Below, in pieces: positions 1-7,421 of a DNA stretch of 45,574 bases (its first letter is position 1; every line of letters begins with the position of its first letter). The notes beneath the pieces were generated by a model. That model was not told the origin of the DNA. It worked only from the letters and a program-made list of their open reading frames with translations, and searched no databases. This DNA comes from a virus, in the IMG/VR virus record IMGVR_UViG_3300048797_000170, positions 1-45,574 of that record; one strand, 5' to 3'. The translations under genes and the position numbers were made by a program.

Positions 1-19
1 ACGATGCCCGGTGGGGGTC

Positions 20-484
20 CTACTTTTTCTTGGCCTTGGCGGCCTTGTAGCCGTCCATTCCAGGAAACTCTCCGGGGAACCGGTTGGCCCAGTCCCGTCG
101 GGCCTGCTTCTCGGCCTGGGCGGCCTTGTTGACCCGCTCCTGATGCTGTCCCTGGGAGACGGCGCGGTTCTGGTCGCGGGCGCGCTGCATCTCGGCCGAC
201 TGCTCCTCGGGGCTCTTGCCGGGGTCGCGGGTGACCGTGGGGATGGTGCCTCGGGAGGGGTCGTGCGCGACCTTGAAGCGCTCCCCGGTCTGGGGGTCGT
301 GGTAGTGGTAGATCGTGTTCCCGGGCCGGTTACGGTCGGGGGTCTGAACGCCGTCACGCAGGATCTTGGCGACCATCTCTGGGGGCACCCCACGCTCACC
401 CTCGCGCTGCTGCCCGTGCGAGGTGCGGAAGGTCTGGTCCAGCGACGGCCGGGAGACGCCCTCCCACTGACGACCGGGGTCCAT
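20..484 (-). CDS. Hypothetical hydrophilic phage protein
   Basis: A 154-residue protein that I do not recognise. It is strongly hydrophilic, has no membrane segment or cysteine motif, and ends in a lysine-rich tail (KAAKAKKK). The middle holds a compact segment (IYHYHDPQTGERFKVAHD, about residues 58-75) that reads like a small beta-hairpin domain. An alanine/glutamine/arginine-rich helical stretch follows. Its start shares one base with the stop of the upstream gene at 484, so the two are probably translationally coupled. It is the last complete gene before the left edge. Its place after the large terminase suggests a packaging or virion-associated accessory protein, but that is inference from position only. 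Confidence 0.7.
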   Translation of the reverse strand: MDPGRQWEGVSRPSLDQTFRTSHGQQREGERGVPPEMVAKILRDGVQTPDRNRPGNTIYHYHDPQTGERFKVAHDPSRGTIPTVTRDPGKSPEEQSAEMQRARDQNRAVSQGQHQERVNKAAQAEKQARRDWANRFPGEFPGMDGYKAAKAKKK

Positions 485-753
485 CAGTACCAGCCGTCCT
501 TGGCGGCGCGCGCGGCGCGGTCCTTGTCGATCTGGTCGACCCTGGCGTCGTATCCGCTGGCGCAGGCGGCGCAGTCGTGATGGGTGCCCGAGCGATGGTC
601 ATCGTCCCAGCGTGCCTCGTGCCCGCCACCCATGTCCCAGGGGGTGGGGTCGGACGCGCTCTTGTAGGGCAGCAACTGCCCGCACATCGTGAGTCCGATC
701 TCGTTGTTGTCGATCAGGTGCGAGGTCTTGAACTGCCTACCCCTCAGTGCCAT
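484..753 (-). CDS. Hypothetical protein with Cys/His-rich centre
   Basis: An 89-residue protein of unknown function. The central part contains histidines and a pair of cysteines in HHDCAACASGYDARVDQI (about residues 57-74), with a single cysteine earlier (TMCGQLL). This could be a small zinc site. The N-terminus is basic (MALRGRQFKTSH). It overlaps its upstream neighbour by 10 bases and touches the next gene at 484, so it sits in the terminase-proximal operon. No family was recognised. Confidence 0.65.
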   Translation of the reverse strand: MALRGRQFKTSHLIDNNEIGLTMCGQLLPYKSASDPTPWDMGGGHEARWDDDHRSGTHHDCAACASGYDARVDQIDKDRAARAAKDGWY

Positions 754-998
754 GAGTGGTCCTTCTGCCTCGAGCCACCGACCAGCCAGTCCTTGAACGT
801 GATGATCGGGCCGTACTCCTTGGTCTCCGTCTTGTAGCCGCCGGTGACGCGCTCACGCTCGACCTGGGCGGCCTCACGGGCCATGTGGTACTCGGTGACG
901 TTGGCGCAGTGCAGGCAGCCGGAGGGGTGCTTGCGCTTGGCCACGATGGGGGTGGCATCAGGCTGGGGCGCGAACTGGGGGCCGGGATCCATACTCAT
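744..998 (-). CDS. Small hypothetical protein with CxxC motif
   Basis: About 84 residues with MSMDPGPQ as the chosen start. The frame stays open to a GTG at 1049 that would overlap the terminase stop by 14 bases, but the added N-terminus looks unlike coding sequence. Neither start has a clear ribosome-binding site, so the start is uncertain. A GCLHCANVTEYH segment could bind zinc through two cysteines and a nearby histidine. The C-terminal half is charged and ends in histidines. It lies directly behind the large terminase gene. Function unknown. Confidence 0.6.
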   Translation of the reverse strand: MSMDPGPQFAPQPDATPIVAKRKHPSGCLHCANVTEYHMAREAAQVERERVTGGYKTETKEYGPIITFKDWLVGGSRQKDHSWH

Positions 999-1035
999 GA
1001 GGCTACAGAAAACCAGGCCCCACGACTGCGTGAAC

Positions 1036-2652
1036 CTACGAGGAGCCACGCCTGGAGAAGAACGGACTCGTCGACTGCTCGACGGTGGGCATCACCAGGT
1101 CCTGGGTCATCGCGCAGGCGATGGCCAGGGAGTCGGCGAAGTCGTCGTGGGCGTGCGCCTCGTCGGGGGCGGCGGCCATCATGTTGGGGCCGACGAAGTT
1201 CTTCTCCAGGTCGACCATCTGCTGGAAGAACCGCTTCCAGACGCGAAGCCGCCGGGTCTTGGCGTGCGCGGGCCAGCCGATCAACTTGCGCTGGATCAGG
1301 GCCTGCAGGTGCTTCCAGCGCTTCGACTGCTCGCTGGGTGAGGACCCGACCGGGACCACGGTGGAGTGTGGTAGCAGCAGCGCGAGGCGCTGCGCCACGG
1401 CGTCTCCGACACCACCGGAGTCGACGCCGACCTGCAGCACGCTGTAGTCGGCCAGGAAGTTGACGATCTGGAAGTACTGCTCCTCCCAGTCGTCGCCCTG
1501 GATCTCGAGCCAGTTCAGGATCCGGTGGTCGTAGTAGCCGTACTCGTCCGGGCGGTCCCAGTCGACCCAGACCACGGTGACCACGGTGGAGTCCATCTTG
1601 CGGGCAGGATCCACCCCGACCACGACCGGCGTCTTGTGCCAGGAGCGCACCAGTTCGGTGGAGGTGTCGCCCAACTCGTCCATCGCGGTCGAGGTGACGA
1701 ACATGCCACGCTCGAGCAGCCAGCGGCACATGTACGACATCAGGAACTCGTCGGAGTCCTCACCGATCCGCAACTTCTCGGCCCGGATGAACTTGGCGTA
1801 GTTGGGGTTGACCTTGGCGACGTCCCGCCAGTCCCACTGGAAGTGGAGTTGTCTCTTCCCGCGCTGCGTCTGCAGGCGCCGGTTCAACTGGATCGAGCGG
1901 TAGAAGTTGTTCTTGGTGCCGGTCGGGGTGCCGGTCTTGACCTTGGTCGCGTTGTAGTAGGCGCCCATCGGCATGATCGACTTGTTGACGATGAAGTCGT
2001 CGGAGTCCTGGGCCTCGTCGATGATGATGATGTGGAATGACTTGGACTCGATCTTGGCCCGGGGGTTGGCGGTCATCATCAGCATCGAGGATCCGGACTT
2101 CTTGAGCATGATGCCCTTGGTGACCCCCGGCGTACGGCCGGTGATGTCGTCAATCTCGTCGTCGGCGAGGATCTCCACCGCACGGGGGGACGTGAGCCGG
2201 GAGACCGCGCGCCCGAACAGCGTCTCCGCCTGCGCCTGGATGGGGGCGAACATGCCGACCCAGACCCCACCGGCGAACTTGCCCAGCAGGTCGGGGTACA
2301 CCTTGGCCAGCAGCGGAAGGATCACCATCAGGGTGGCGGTGATGTCGGCGACGGTCTCGCTCTTCCCTGACTGCCGGGCGGCTAGGGCGGTAATCTCTGC
2401 GCCGTCGTTGATCAGCACGGACTCGATGTAGCGGCGCGCCAGCGGCTTCTGGTAGACGTGCAGGTCGTGTCCGACCAGGGCCTCGTTGAAGGTCATGATC
2501 TTGTCGATCAGGTCGTCGATGAAGGACTGCGTGAAGTGGTCCTCCTCCGGGTCCTCCTCGTCGGTGAGGACGGCTGGGTTCATGGCGTCGGAGGGGTCAT
2601 CGACCTCGATGAAGCGCTCCTCGAGGTCCTCGTCGTCGAGGATGTCGCTCAC
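1036..2652 (-). CDS. terL: Terminase large subunit
   Basis: The 538-residue DNA-packaging motor. It hydrolyses ATP to pump DNA into the procapsid through the portal and cuts concatemers with a C-terminal RNase H-fold nuclease. Visible motifs: an acidic N-terminus; Walker A ARQSGKSE (92-99); Walker B HIIIIDEAQ (207-215) with the catalytic Glu after the Asp; a coupling motif KTGTPTGTKN (239-248). The nuclease aspartates are at GVDPA (D348), GVDSGG (D411) and the DDFADSLA segment (503-510). Length is normal for the family. It overlaps the upstream 79-residue gene by 4 bases. No small terminase subunit was identified; the small genes just upstream are positional candidates only. Confidence 0.95.
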   Translation of the reverse strand: MSDILDDEDLEERFIEVDDPSDAMNPAVLTDEEDPEEDHFTQSFIDDLIDKIMTFNEALVGHDLHVYQKPLARRYIESVLINDGAEITALAARQSGKSETVADITATLMVILPLLAKVYPDLLGKFAGGVWVGMFAPIQAQAETLFGRAVSRLTSPRAVEILADDEIDDITGRTPGVTKGIMLKKSGSSMLMMTANPRAKIESKSFHIIIIDEAQDSDDFIVNKSIMPMGAYYNATKVKTGTPTGTKNNFYRSIQLNRRLQTQRGKRQLHFQWDWRDVAKVNPNYAKFIRAEKLRIGEDSDEFLMSYMCRWLLERGMFVTSTAMDELGDTSTELVRSWHKTPVVVGVDPARKMDSTVVTVVWVDWDRPDEYGYYDHRILNWLEIQGDDWEEQYFQIVNFLADYSVLQVGVDSGGVGDAVAQRLALLLPHSTVVPVGSSPSEQSKRWKHLQALIQRKLIGWPAHAKTRRLRVWKRFFQQMVDLEKNFVGPNMMAAAPDEAHAHDDFADSLAIACAMTQDLVMPTVEQSTSPFFSRRGSS

Positions 2653-2888
2653 TGAAGGTTCCGCTGCTGCAGCAGGGTCAGCGCCGAGGACAGCACGCGG
2701 GCGTTGGTGGCCGCCTCGTCGAGGTCGAAGCGGTCCTCGTTACGGCGCCAGGCCGACAGATGCCGGGCGATGCCGTCGGCGGCGATGTCGGCCCAGTCGA
2801 GGATCGCCGACGAGGTCAGCCGCTTGAGACGCCGGTCGATCTTGGCCTGCTCGCGTACTGTCGGGTCCAGCAGATCCTTGACCTTCAC
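2649..2888 (-). CDS. Small helical protein upstream of terminase
   Basis: A 79-residue, charged, predominantly helical protein with no recognised domain. Its stop overlaps the terminase start (ATGA), so the two are translationally coupled. Position and size fit a small terminase subunit or packaging accessory factor. However, there is no visible helix-turn-helix signature, so that role is only a guess. It overlaps its own upstream gene by 4 bases. Confidence 0.7.
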   Translation of the reverse strand: MKVKDLLDPTVREQAKIDRRLKRLTSSAILDWADIAADGIARHLSAWRRNEDRFDLDEAATNARVLSSALTLLQQRNLQ

Positions 2889-3145
2889 GACCAGTTCCCG
2901 CTCTCGTAGTCCGTCTCGCGCGCCCGGATCGCTGCCATCAGCGCCTCGGTTTCAGAAAGGCGCCCCGTCCAGGTGCCTACCACGAGGGTGTGCTGGCTGA
3001 GGGGTACACGGAACACCCTAGCGGAGCCCTTTCTGAAAGGTGGCTCAATCTCGTGCGTGATGTCGATCTGGTAGAGCGGGGTGCCCCTGTCCTTCTTCAT
3101 GGTGTGCCAGTAGTGGTTCTTGCCGATGTCGTGCGCCTGGGGCAT
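2885..3145 (-). CDS. Hypothetical protein
   Basis: An 86-residue protein, not recognised. The N-terminal half is rich in His, Lys and aromatic residues (HDIGKNHYWHTMKKDRG) and is followed by alternating hydrophobic residues that look like beta strands (YQIDITHEIE, LVVGTWTGRL). The C-terminus is an acidic helix. It may be a small beta-barrel protein. It overlaps the downstream gene by 4 bases and lies 7 bases from the HAD phosphatase gene upstream. Confidence 0.65.
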   Translation of the reverse strand: MPQAHDIGKNHYWHTMKKDRGTPLYQIDITHEIEPPFRKGSARVFRVPLSQHTLVVGTWTGRLSETEALMAAIRARETDYESGNWS

Positions 3146-3152
3146 GCTGCTC

Positions 3153-3644
3153 CTACTTCTTGTCCGGGGTTTCCCAGCCCGGGACCACCGTGGTGGGGAT
3201 CCCCTTCTCCTGCCAGAGTTTGATGACCGCCGGGTTGTCGTCGTGTGCGTGCACGATGTCGTGGGTCTGCGCGATCTTGTCGTGGATCTCGCTCTTCACC
3301 TCGTAGTCAGGGCGGCGGTCCTTGTGCGCCCGCATGAACAGCCCGTCCGACGGAACGTCATTGATCCCCAGCCAGGCAGCGGTGTGGTTGCGCCACATCG
3401 CGTCCCGGGCGGTGACGATGAACACGTCGTGCCCGGCAGCCTTGGCGTCGCGGGCGGCCTGCACCACCTCGGGATGCGGGGGCACGTCGACGGAGGCCTC
3501 GTGGAAGGCGCTGAAGTCCTTGTGCCGACCGGAGACGTGGTGGCGGATGCTGGAGACGTCGGCCAGGGTGCCATCCATGTCGAAGATCGCGGCCGTGCGC
3601 TTGGGAGGCTGCACTCCGGCGTCGAACTCACCGCGCCTACTCAC
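3153..3644 (-). CDS. HAD-superfamily phosphatase
   Basis: About 163 residues from the GTG at 3644, chosen because it forms a GTGA overlap with the stop of the small upstream gene. The frame is open to an ATG at 3674. HAD motif I is AIFDMDGTLADV, with nucleophile and acid/base aspartates in DxDGT. Motif II/III-like segments include VFIVTARD, and a late acidic segment (HAHDDNPAV) matches motif IV. This layout resembles the 3'-phosphatase half of polynucleotide kinase/phosphatase and related nucleotidases. A role in nucleic-acid end healing or nucleotide metabolism is plausible. No kinase P-loop is present, so it is phosphatase only. Confidence 0.85.
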   Translation of the reverse strand: MSRRGEFDAGVQPPKRTAAIFDMDGTLADVSSIRHHVSGRHKDFSAFHEASVDVPPHPEVVQAARDAKAAGHDVFIVTARDAMWRNHTAAWLGINDVPSDGLFMRAHKDRRPDYEVKSEIHDKIAQTHDIVHAHDDNPAVIKLWQEKGIPTTVVPGWETPDKK

Positions 3645-3811
3645 GTGAACCACTCTCTTCCGCACCTCGTGCACCAGAACCGCTTACGACTGCCCAACTC
3701 GATGAGTTCTTCGGAGATCCAGGAGATGGCTGGTCGGGTGTTGGCGGGGTTTCCCCCACGATCGTGGTGAAAGCACCCGTGCCGAGCCACCCAGCGACTC
3801 CAGATCATCAT
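3641..3811 (-). CDS. Small protein with C-terminal CxxC
   Basis: A 56-residue frame (MMIWSRWVARHGCFHHDRGG... ending FWCTRCGREWFT) between the HAD and KTSC genes, filling what would otherwise be an unexplained 160-base gap. Its ATG shares one base with the TAA of the upstream gene (TAATG). Its TGA overlaps the GTG of the HAD gene (GTGA). Both junctions are typical of coupled phage genes. A CFHHD segment and the terminal CTRC could jointly bind zinc. Function unknown; the evidence is mainly the fit of the junctions. Confidence 0.6.
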   Translation of the reverse strand: MMIWSRWVARHGCFHHDRGGNPANTRPAISWISEELIELGSRKRFWCTRCGREWFT

Positions 3812-4656
3812 TACGGCGTCTTCCCTCGGGTGCTGCCGCCCAGGTTGCCGGAGCGGTACGTCTTCTGACCCTTAGCGTATCGGGAGACGTAGGCCTTGCG
3901 GCTCGACTGCGACTGCTTGCCGGTGAGGCCTTGGCGCACGAACTGACCAGTGCGGGTGATCTTGTACAGCGACTCACGCGCGGCCGACGGCAACGCGGCT
4001 ACGTCAGCAACTCCACGAGCCTTGAAGTCGAGGTAGGTCAGGATGAACCGGCCCTTGCTGTGGGCGCGCTTGAAGTTCGACCACTCCAGTTGGGAGCAGT
4101 CGTAGTAGTTGTAGTAGGTGCCGTCCCTGAACACCACAGTGATCACCCGGCGAGAGATGTCGTAGCCTGCGGCCACGGTTCGCGGTCGGCCAGGGTCGGT
4201 CGAGGATGTGGGGACCTCGGAGAGTTGCGCCGGATCCCCGGAGACCGAGTTCGGGCCACCCAGCGGGGACGGGATCCCGGGCACGGTGTAGGCACCGTCG
4301 GGGCCCATCATGTTCATGCCCGCGAGGTTGGTGTAGTTGGCACCGGTGGTCGGGGTGGACGCGGAGTACAGGTCCCGGTCGTCGGGGTGCATGTAGACCC
4401 CGGACTGCTGCTCGTGGACGGCGATGGCGTCGAAGTAGTCATCCTCACCGGAGGCGATGGGGATCGCCGACCAGGGATTGGCCACCTTCTGAGGGTTCAG
4501 GGGCGCCATCGCGTTGGTGGTGTAGTTCGGCGGGGCGCCGTAGTTGACCTCGAGGCTGTTGGTCCAGCGCGAGGAGTCGGGGTCGAAGGATCCCCCCATC
4601 TTGCCCAGGACGTCCCGGGGGTCGGGCGGGTTGATCGGCCAGGCGTTACCGGCCAT
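3811..4656 (-). CDS. Protein with C-terminal KTSC-like domain
   Basis: 281 residues. The first ~165 are low-complexity, rich in Pro, Gly, Asn and Ser, and look disordered or extended. Around residues 167-215 there is a KTSC-type fold: GYDISRRVITVVFRDGTYY, then YYDCSQLEWSNFKRAHSKGR, matching the strand-strand-helix pattern of that family. KTSC domains are found in phage and RNA-associated proteins, with no agreed biochemical role. The C-terminal 60 residues are basic. Position among small genes behind the replication module is compatible with a minor virion or nucleic-acid-binding protein; neither is proven. Confidence 0.75.
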   Translation of the reverse strand: MAGNAWPINPPDPRDVLGKMGGSFDPDSSRWTNSLEVNYGAPPNYTTNAMAPLNPQKVANPWSAIPIASGEDDYFDAIAVHEQQSGVYMHPDDRDLYSASTPTTGANYTNLAGMNMMGPDGAYTVPGIPSPLGGPNSVSGDPAQLSEVPTSSTDPGRPRTVAAGYDISRRVITVVFRDGTYYNYYDCSQLEWSNFKRAHSKGRFILTYLDFKARGVADVAALPSAARESLYKITRTGQFVRQGLTGKQSQSSRKAYVSRYAKGQKTYRSGNLGGSTRGKTP

Positions 4657-4795
4657 CGCTCGCCTCCTTGATCCACATCCGCTTCTCGTTCGCCCGGCGC
4701 TGCTTGTTCAGGATCTGGTCGTAGCGGTGTCCACCGCACACGGGGCAGCCCCAGCAGCCACTGCTCAGACTATTGGTCTTGGCCCGGCTCAGCAT
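4646..4795 (-). CDS. Small zinc-ribbon-like protein
   Basis: A 49-residue frame starting MLSRAKTNSLSSGCWGCPVC and ending in a basic helix (NKQRRANEKRMWIKEA). GCWGCPVCGGHRYDQIL supplies three cysteines and a histidine and looks like half of a zinc ribbon. A GAGG ribosome-binding site lies about 9 bases before the ATG. The gene overlaps its upstream neighbour by 26 bases and its downstream neighbour by 11. No antisense gene competes for the region. Function unknown; small basic zinc proteins of this kind often bind nucleic acid. Confidence 0.55.
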   Translation of the reverse strand: MLSRAKTNSLSSGCWGCPVCGGHRYDQILNKQRRANEKRMWIKEASDGR

Positions 4796-5060
4796 CATCA
4801 ACCTCGCAGCGGTGCGCCCCGAGTTCGTCCTCCCGGACGGTCTCCAGGCAGTACCGGCACTGGTACCACTTCCAGGGCTTGAAGTTGTTCTGGGCAGTGC
4901 CTCCCTCGGGGATCACCGGGCCACCGCCGTCGGGCTCGGGCTCGTAGTCGTAGACGATGGGCTCGCGGTCGTACAACTCCGGCGGGAAGGGCCCGTGGGG
5001 GTGGTGGGGCACGCTCGGCACGTAGTGTGCCTGCTCGGCCGCGACGGTCCGGGTGCGCAT
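4770..5060 (-). CDS. Zinc-finger protein, C2HC-like
   Basis: A 96-residue protein. The N-terminal two thirds are rich in Pro, His and acidic residues. The C-terminal part carries a finger, YQCRYCLETVREDELGAHRC (about 66-85), with spacing CxxC-x11-HxC that matches C2HC-type fingers. It is then strongly acidic to the end. It overlaps the next small zinc gene by 26 bases and shares one base with the upstream gene at 5060. It could be a protein-protein or nucleic-acid adaptor; nothing narrows this down. Confidence 0.7.
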   Translation of the reverse strand: MRTRTVAAEQAHYVPSVPHHPHGPFPPELYDREPIVYDYEPEPDGGGPVIPEGGTAQNNFKPWKWYQCRYCLETVREDELGAHRCEVDDAEPGQDQ

Positions 5061-5278
5061 CAGTTGCTGGACTCTCCGTTCTGGCCAACACCAGGCGCGG
5101 TGTAGGTGATGATGCCCTTGCCGTCGGTACCCATCGGGGGCAGCGTCTGATCGCTGCCTGTGCTCAGTCCGTCGTCCACGCCCGAGATCTCGCGCGCGTT
5201 CAGGCGCAGCGTCTGCGGGACGCGCGTCGGGGTGGCGAGTTCATACCCGGCGGCGGTGTAGAACTCACCGGCTGTCAT
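5060..5278 (-). CDS. Hypothetical protein
   Basis: 72 residues, no recognised family. It begins MTAGEFYTAAGYELATPTRV and then has a mixed polar sequence ending in a Gly/Asn/Ser-rich tail, with no cysteine and no membrane segment. The composition resembles short virion-associated or scaffold-like phage proteins. It starts 2 bases from the stop of its upstream neighbour and shares one base with the gene downstream. Confidence 0.65.
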   Translation of the reverse strand: MTAGEFYTAAGYELATPTRVPQTLRLNAREISGVDDGLSTGSDQTLPPMGTDGKGIITYTAPGVGQNGESSN

Positions 5279-5280
5279 GG

Positions 5281-5775
5281 TCAGTCCTTCTTGTCGCGAG
5301 CCTTTGCGCGAGCAGCGCGCTCTGCGTACTCGGTACCCTGGCGGTCCTCGGGGCGGAAGGTGCGACCCTTCTGGGCCTGGCGGCGCTGTGCCTGGGTCGT
5401 GGGCTTAGGGGCTGTGGCCTGCGCCTGCTCGTGGACCATCTTGTCGGCGGCGAGGTTCCCCGCGTCGTCCTGGCGCTGGTCCCACGCCTCCTTCTTGCTC
5501 AGGCTCACGGCGTTCGGGGCGCCGGAGAGGGTGGAGGGACGCGCCCACTTCGCTCCAGGAGAGTCCTTCGTGGCGCCAGCGGAGAAGTTCTCGTTGCGCG
5601 ACGTGACGGGGGTGTACGATCCGAAACTCTTAATCCGGTGCGGGTTCGAGCCACTGCTGCCACCGGAGCGCTTTGCGGGCTCCGTGGCGGCGGGGGCGTA
5701 GAAGTCGTCGCTGGTACCCCGGTCGTCGTTGTAGTCGTCGCCGGGGTAGTACCCCTTGTCACCGTAGGTTGCCAT
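5281..5775 (-). CDS. Disordered hydrophilic protein
   Basis: 164 residues, rich in Asp, Gly, Ser, Ala, Lys and Arg, and almost certainly disordered at the N-terminus (MATYGDKGYYPGDDYNDD). The C-terminal 60 residues are a highly charged helix ending AERAARAKARDKKD. It has no cysteines or membrane segment. The gene shares one base with the 60-residue gene upstream. Such charged helical proteins in phage are often scaffold or head-associated factors, but no homology is visible. Confidence 0.7.
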   Translation of the reverse strand: MATYGDKGYYPGDDYNDDRGTSDDFYAPAATEPAKRSGGSSGSNPHRIKSFGSYTPVTSRNENFSAGATKDSPGAKWARPSTLSGAPNAVSLSKKEAWDQRQDDAGNLAADKMVHEQAQATAPKPTTQAQRRQAQKGRTFRPEDRQGTEYAERAARAKARDKKD

Positions 5776-5957
5776 CAGGCTTCTCCCATTCCCGAGCGAA
5801 AGATCTGGTTGCGGTTCCGCGTGCTGCGGTCCCGGTCGCGCTTGGTCCTGGAGTCCAGGTACCGGGGCGAGTGCTGGTTCTGCTGGTAGGCGTTCGCGTC
5901 GCCCAGTTTACGGCCGAAGCCGACCGGGGCGGGGACGTCGGTCCTCTTCTTAGGCAT
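5775..5957 (-). CDS. Small basic protein
   Basis: 60 residues beginning MPKKRTDVPAPVGFGRKLGD and continuing with a very basic segment (SRTKRDRDRSTRNRNQ). The frame is open further upstream to 6233, but that extension runs antiparallel through another gene. The ATG at 5957 gives a natural 8-base overlap with the upstream stop. The charge suggests nucleic-acid or capsid binding. Function not recognised. Confidence 0.65.
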   Translation of the reverse strand: MPKKRTDVPAPVGFGRKLGDANAYQQNQHSPRYLDSRTKRDRDRSTRNRNQIFRSGMGEA

Positions 5958-6237
5958 CGAACAATGCCCCCTGCCCGAGGCCGGGCGAGCGGGACGTGCT
6001 GCGGGCCTTGCGCCTCGTTGCGGGTGCGGGTGCAGGTGCGATGGGGGCGGCCACGATCCGCAGCGGGATCGCCGAACCGCTCGGCGGGAGCGGCCACTGG
6101 TGGTTCTCAGGAACCCTGGCCGGATCCCGGCTCCGGTCGGGAGGCACCCCAGGGGAGACCGCCCGGGGGCGGCTGGCCGCGATGCCGCCAGCCAGCGCGA
6201 AGAGCCCATTGGACAGTGTTCCCATAGGCTCAATCAT
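5950..6237 (-). CDS. Hypothetical protein with short hydrophobic N-terminus
   Basis: 95 residues. Residues 5-20 (MGTLSNGLFALAGGIA) form a short hydrophobic segment, followed by a Pro/Arg-rich body. It could be membrane-associated, but the segment is short for a transmembrane helix. The stop overlaps the next gene by 8 bases, and the start lies 3 bases after the RusA gene. Low-complexity composition makes the coding call moderately uncertain, although the spacing fits the operon. Confidence 0.55.
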   Translation of the reverse strand: MIEPMGTLSNGLFALAGGIAASRPRAVSPGVPPDRSRDPARVPENHQWPLPPSGSAIPLRIVAAPIAPAPAPATRRKARSTSRSPGLGQGALFDA

Positions 6238-6240
6238 GCC

Positions 6241-6903
6241 CTACTGGGGCGGGCGGGAGTTGTTAAGCAGGCGCACTTCGACAGATACCCCGCCGTTGGG
6301 GAAGTCCCCGTCACGGTCGGCGTAGAGGTGGCGTGGGTGCAGGTCCGGGACCTGCTTGTCATCGAAGTAGACCTTGGCGTCGGTCATCGAGTCCAGGATG
6401 GCACGCGACATCTTGTCGATGTCGGGGCCGGTGGTGCAGTAGATGGGCGCATCGTCGCGCAGCACGTCGGCGCGCTTGCCGGTGAAGTAGTGCTTCAGCG
6501 GGCGCTGCTTGTAGAACGTGATGTCGACGCTGACCGGCTCCTTGGTGATCTCCCAGCCGGACACCCTGACCATCGTGGCGGCGGCGTCGCGGACCACGGC
6601 CCGCCAGGGTCGGGTGCGCTTGTTGGCCTCGATGGCGTGCGGTGTGGTGATCTTGCCGTTCTTTCCCATCCGGCCGCCGACGACCCGCTTGCTGCCTTGC
6701 GGGGCGGGCTTGCCGTCGACAGAGAAACGCAGCACGGGGGAGTACGGCGTCGAGCACGCAGCGTTGTACGACGCCTCGGCGGCGACGTACGCGGCCTGTG
6801 CGTCCGCCATCGCGTCATGGATCACCTGGAGGTACGGCTCCAGGTCCGGCGGGGTCACCTCGAGCAGGGACGGCTGGATGGCGGCGTGGAAGAAGTCGGT
6901 CAT
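6241..6903 (-). CDS. rusA: RusA-like Holliday junction resolvase
   Basis: A 220-residue endonuclease predicted to cut four-way DNA junctions, resolving recombination and packaging intermediates. The RusA core spans about residues 57-215. It has the substrate loop FSVDGKPAPQGSKR, then the signature GPDIDKMSRAILDSMT with metal-binding D161, D163 and D171, and VYFDDKQV with D181/D182. RusA proteins are normally near 120-150 residues; the extra 55-60 N-terminal residues here are helical and of unknown role. The start overlaps the stop of the upstream gene by 4 bases. It is one of three putative recombination nucleases clustered between 6241 and 9005. Confidence 0.88.
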   Translation of the reverse strand: MTDFFHAAIQPSLLEVTPPDLEPYLQVIHDAMADAQAAYVAAEASYNAACSTPYSPVLRFSVDGKPAPQGSKRVVGGRMGKNGKITTPHAIEANKRTRPWRAVVRDAAATMVRVSGWEITKEPVSVDITFYKQRPLKHYFTGKRADVLRDDAPIYCTTGPDIDKMSRAILDSMTDAKVYFDDKQVPDLHPRHLYADRDGDFPNGGVSVEVRLLNNSRPPQ

Positions 6904-7421
6904 GTGAGGCTCCTGCGGCGGGTGATGACGGGTGTGGACGACGTGCGGCGGGTGAGTTCGCGACTGACCAGTGCGGCGTCGCGCTCGAGGTTGTTGAAGA
7001 GCGTTTCTACCAGTTTTCTGTACGCGTACCGCTCCTGGTGCTCCTTCTTCAGGGTCTGCACCTCGGGGTCGAGCGCGATCTTGGCCTTGGCGATGGCGAC
7101 CCGGTCCCCGGACGTGCCACCCCAGTTCGCGGTCACCGCGTGCGCCTCAGCGATCTCCATCCGGCGCTCGGTGTCGCGTTCGTCGACCATCGCCGCCGCG
7201 ACCTGGGTGGCGACGTAGTCGTCCCACCCGGTGAGCCTGGCGAACAGGTCCATCAGGCCCTCGTCGTCGAGCGTGGTGAGGTCGGCGGGAAGCGGCGGGA
7301 CCTCGTCGTCGGTGACCGGGGAGACCGGGAACGACAGCCCCTGCTCCTCGAGTTGGTCCAGCGCCGCGTTGGAGGACTCGTAGGTCCGCAGACCCAGTAC
7401 CTTGCCCTTGTCCTTGGCCAT
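6900..7421 (-). CDS. Hypothetical helical protein
   Basis: 173 residues starting MAKDKGKVLGLRTYESSN. The ATG at 7421 is preferred over an upstream one at 7490 because it overlaps the stop of the nuclease gene (TGATG). The sequence is largely helical and charged, without cysteines: a middle helix around FARLTGWDDYVATQVAAAM, then a long Arg/Lys/Glu-rich helix. It is flanked on both sides by recombination nucleases (Cas4/AddB-like upstream, RusA-like downstream), so a role as a partner in DNA processing is possible. No family was recognised. Confidence 0.7.
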   Translation of the reverse strand: MAKDKGKVLGLRTYESSNAALDQLEEQGLSFPVSPVTDDEVPPLPADLTTLDDEGLMDLFARLTGWDDYVATQVAAAMVDERDTERRMEIAEAHAVTANWGGTSGDRVAIAKAKIALDPEVQTLKKEHQERYAYRKLVETLFNNLERDAALVSRELTRRTSSTPVITRRRSLT

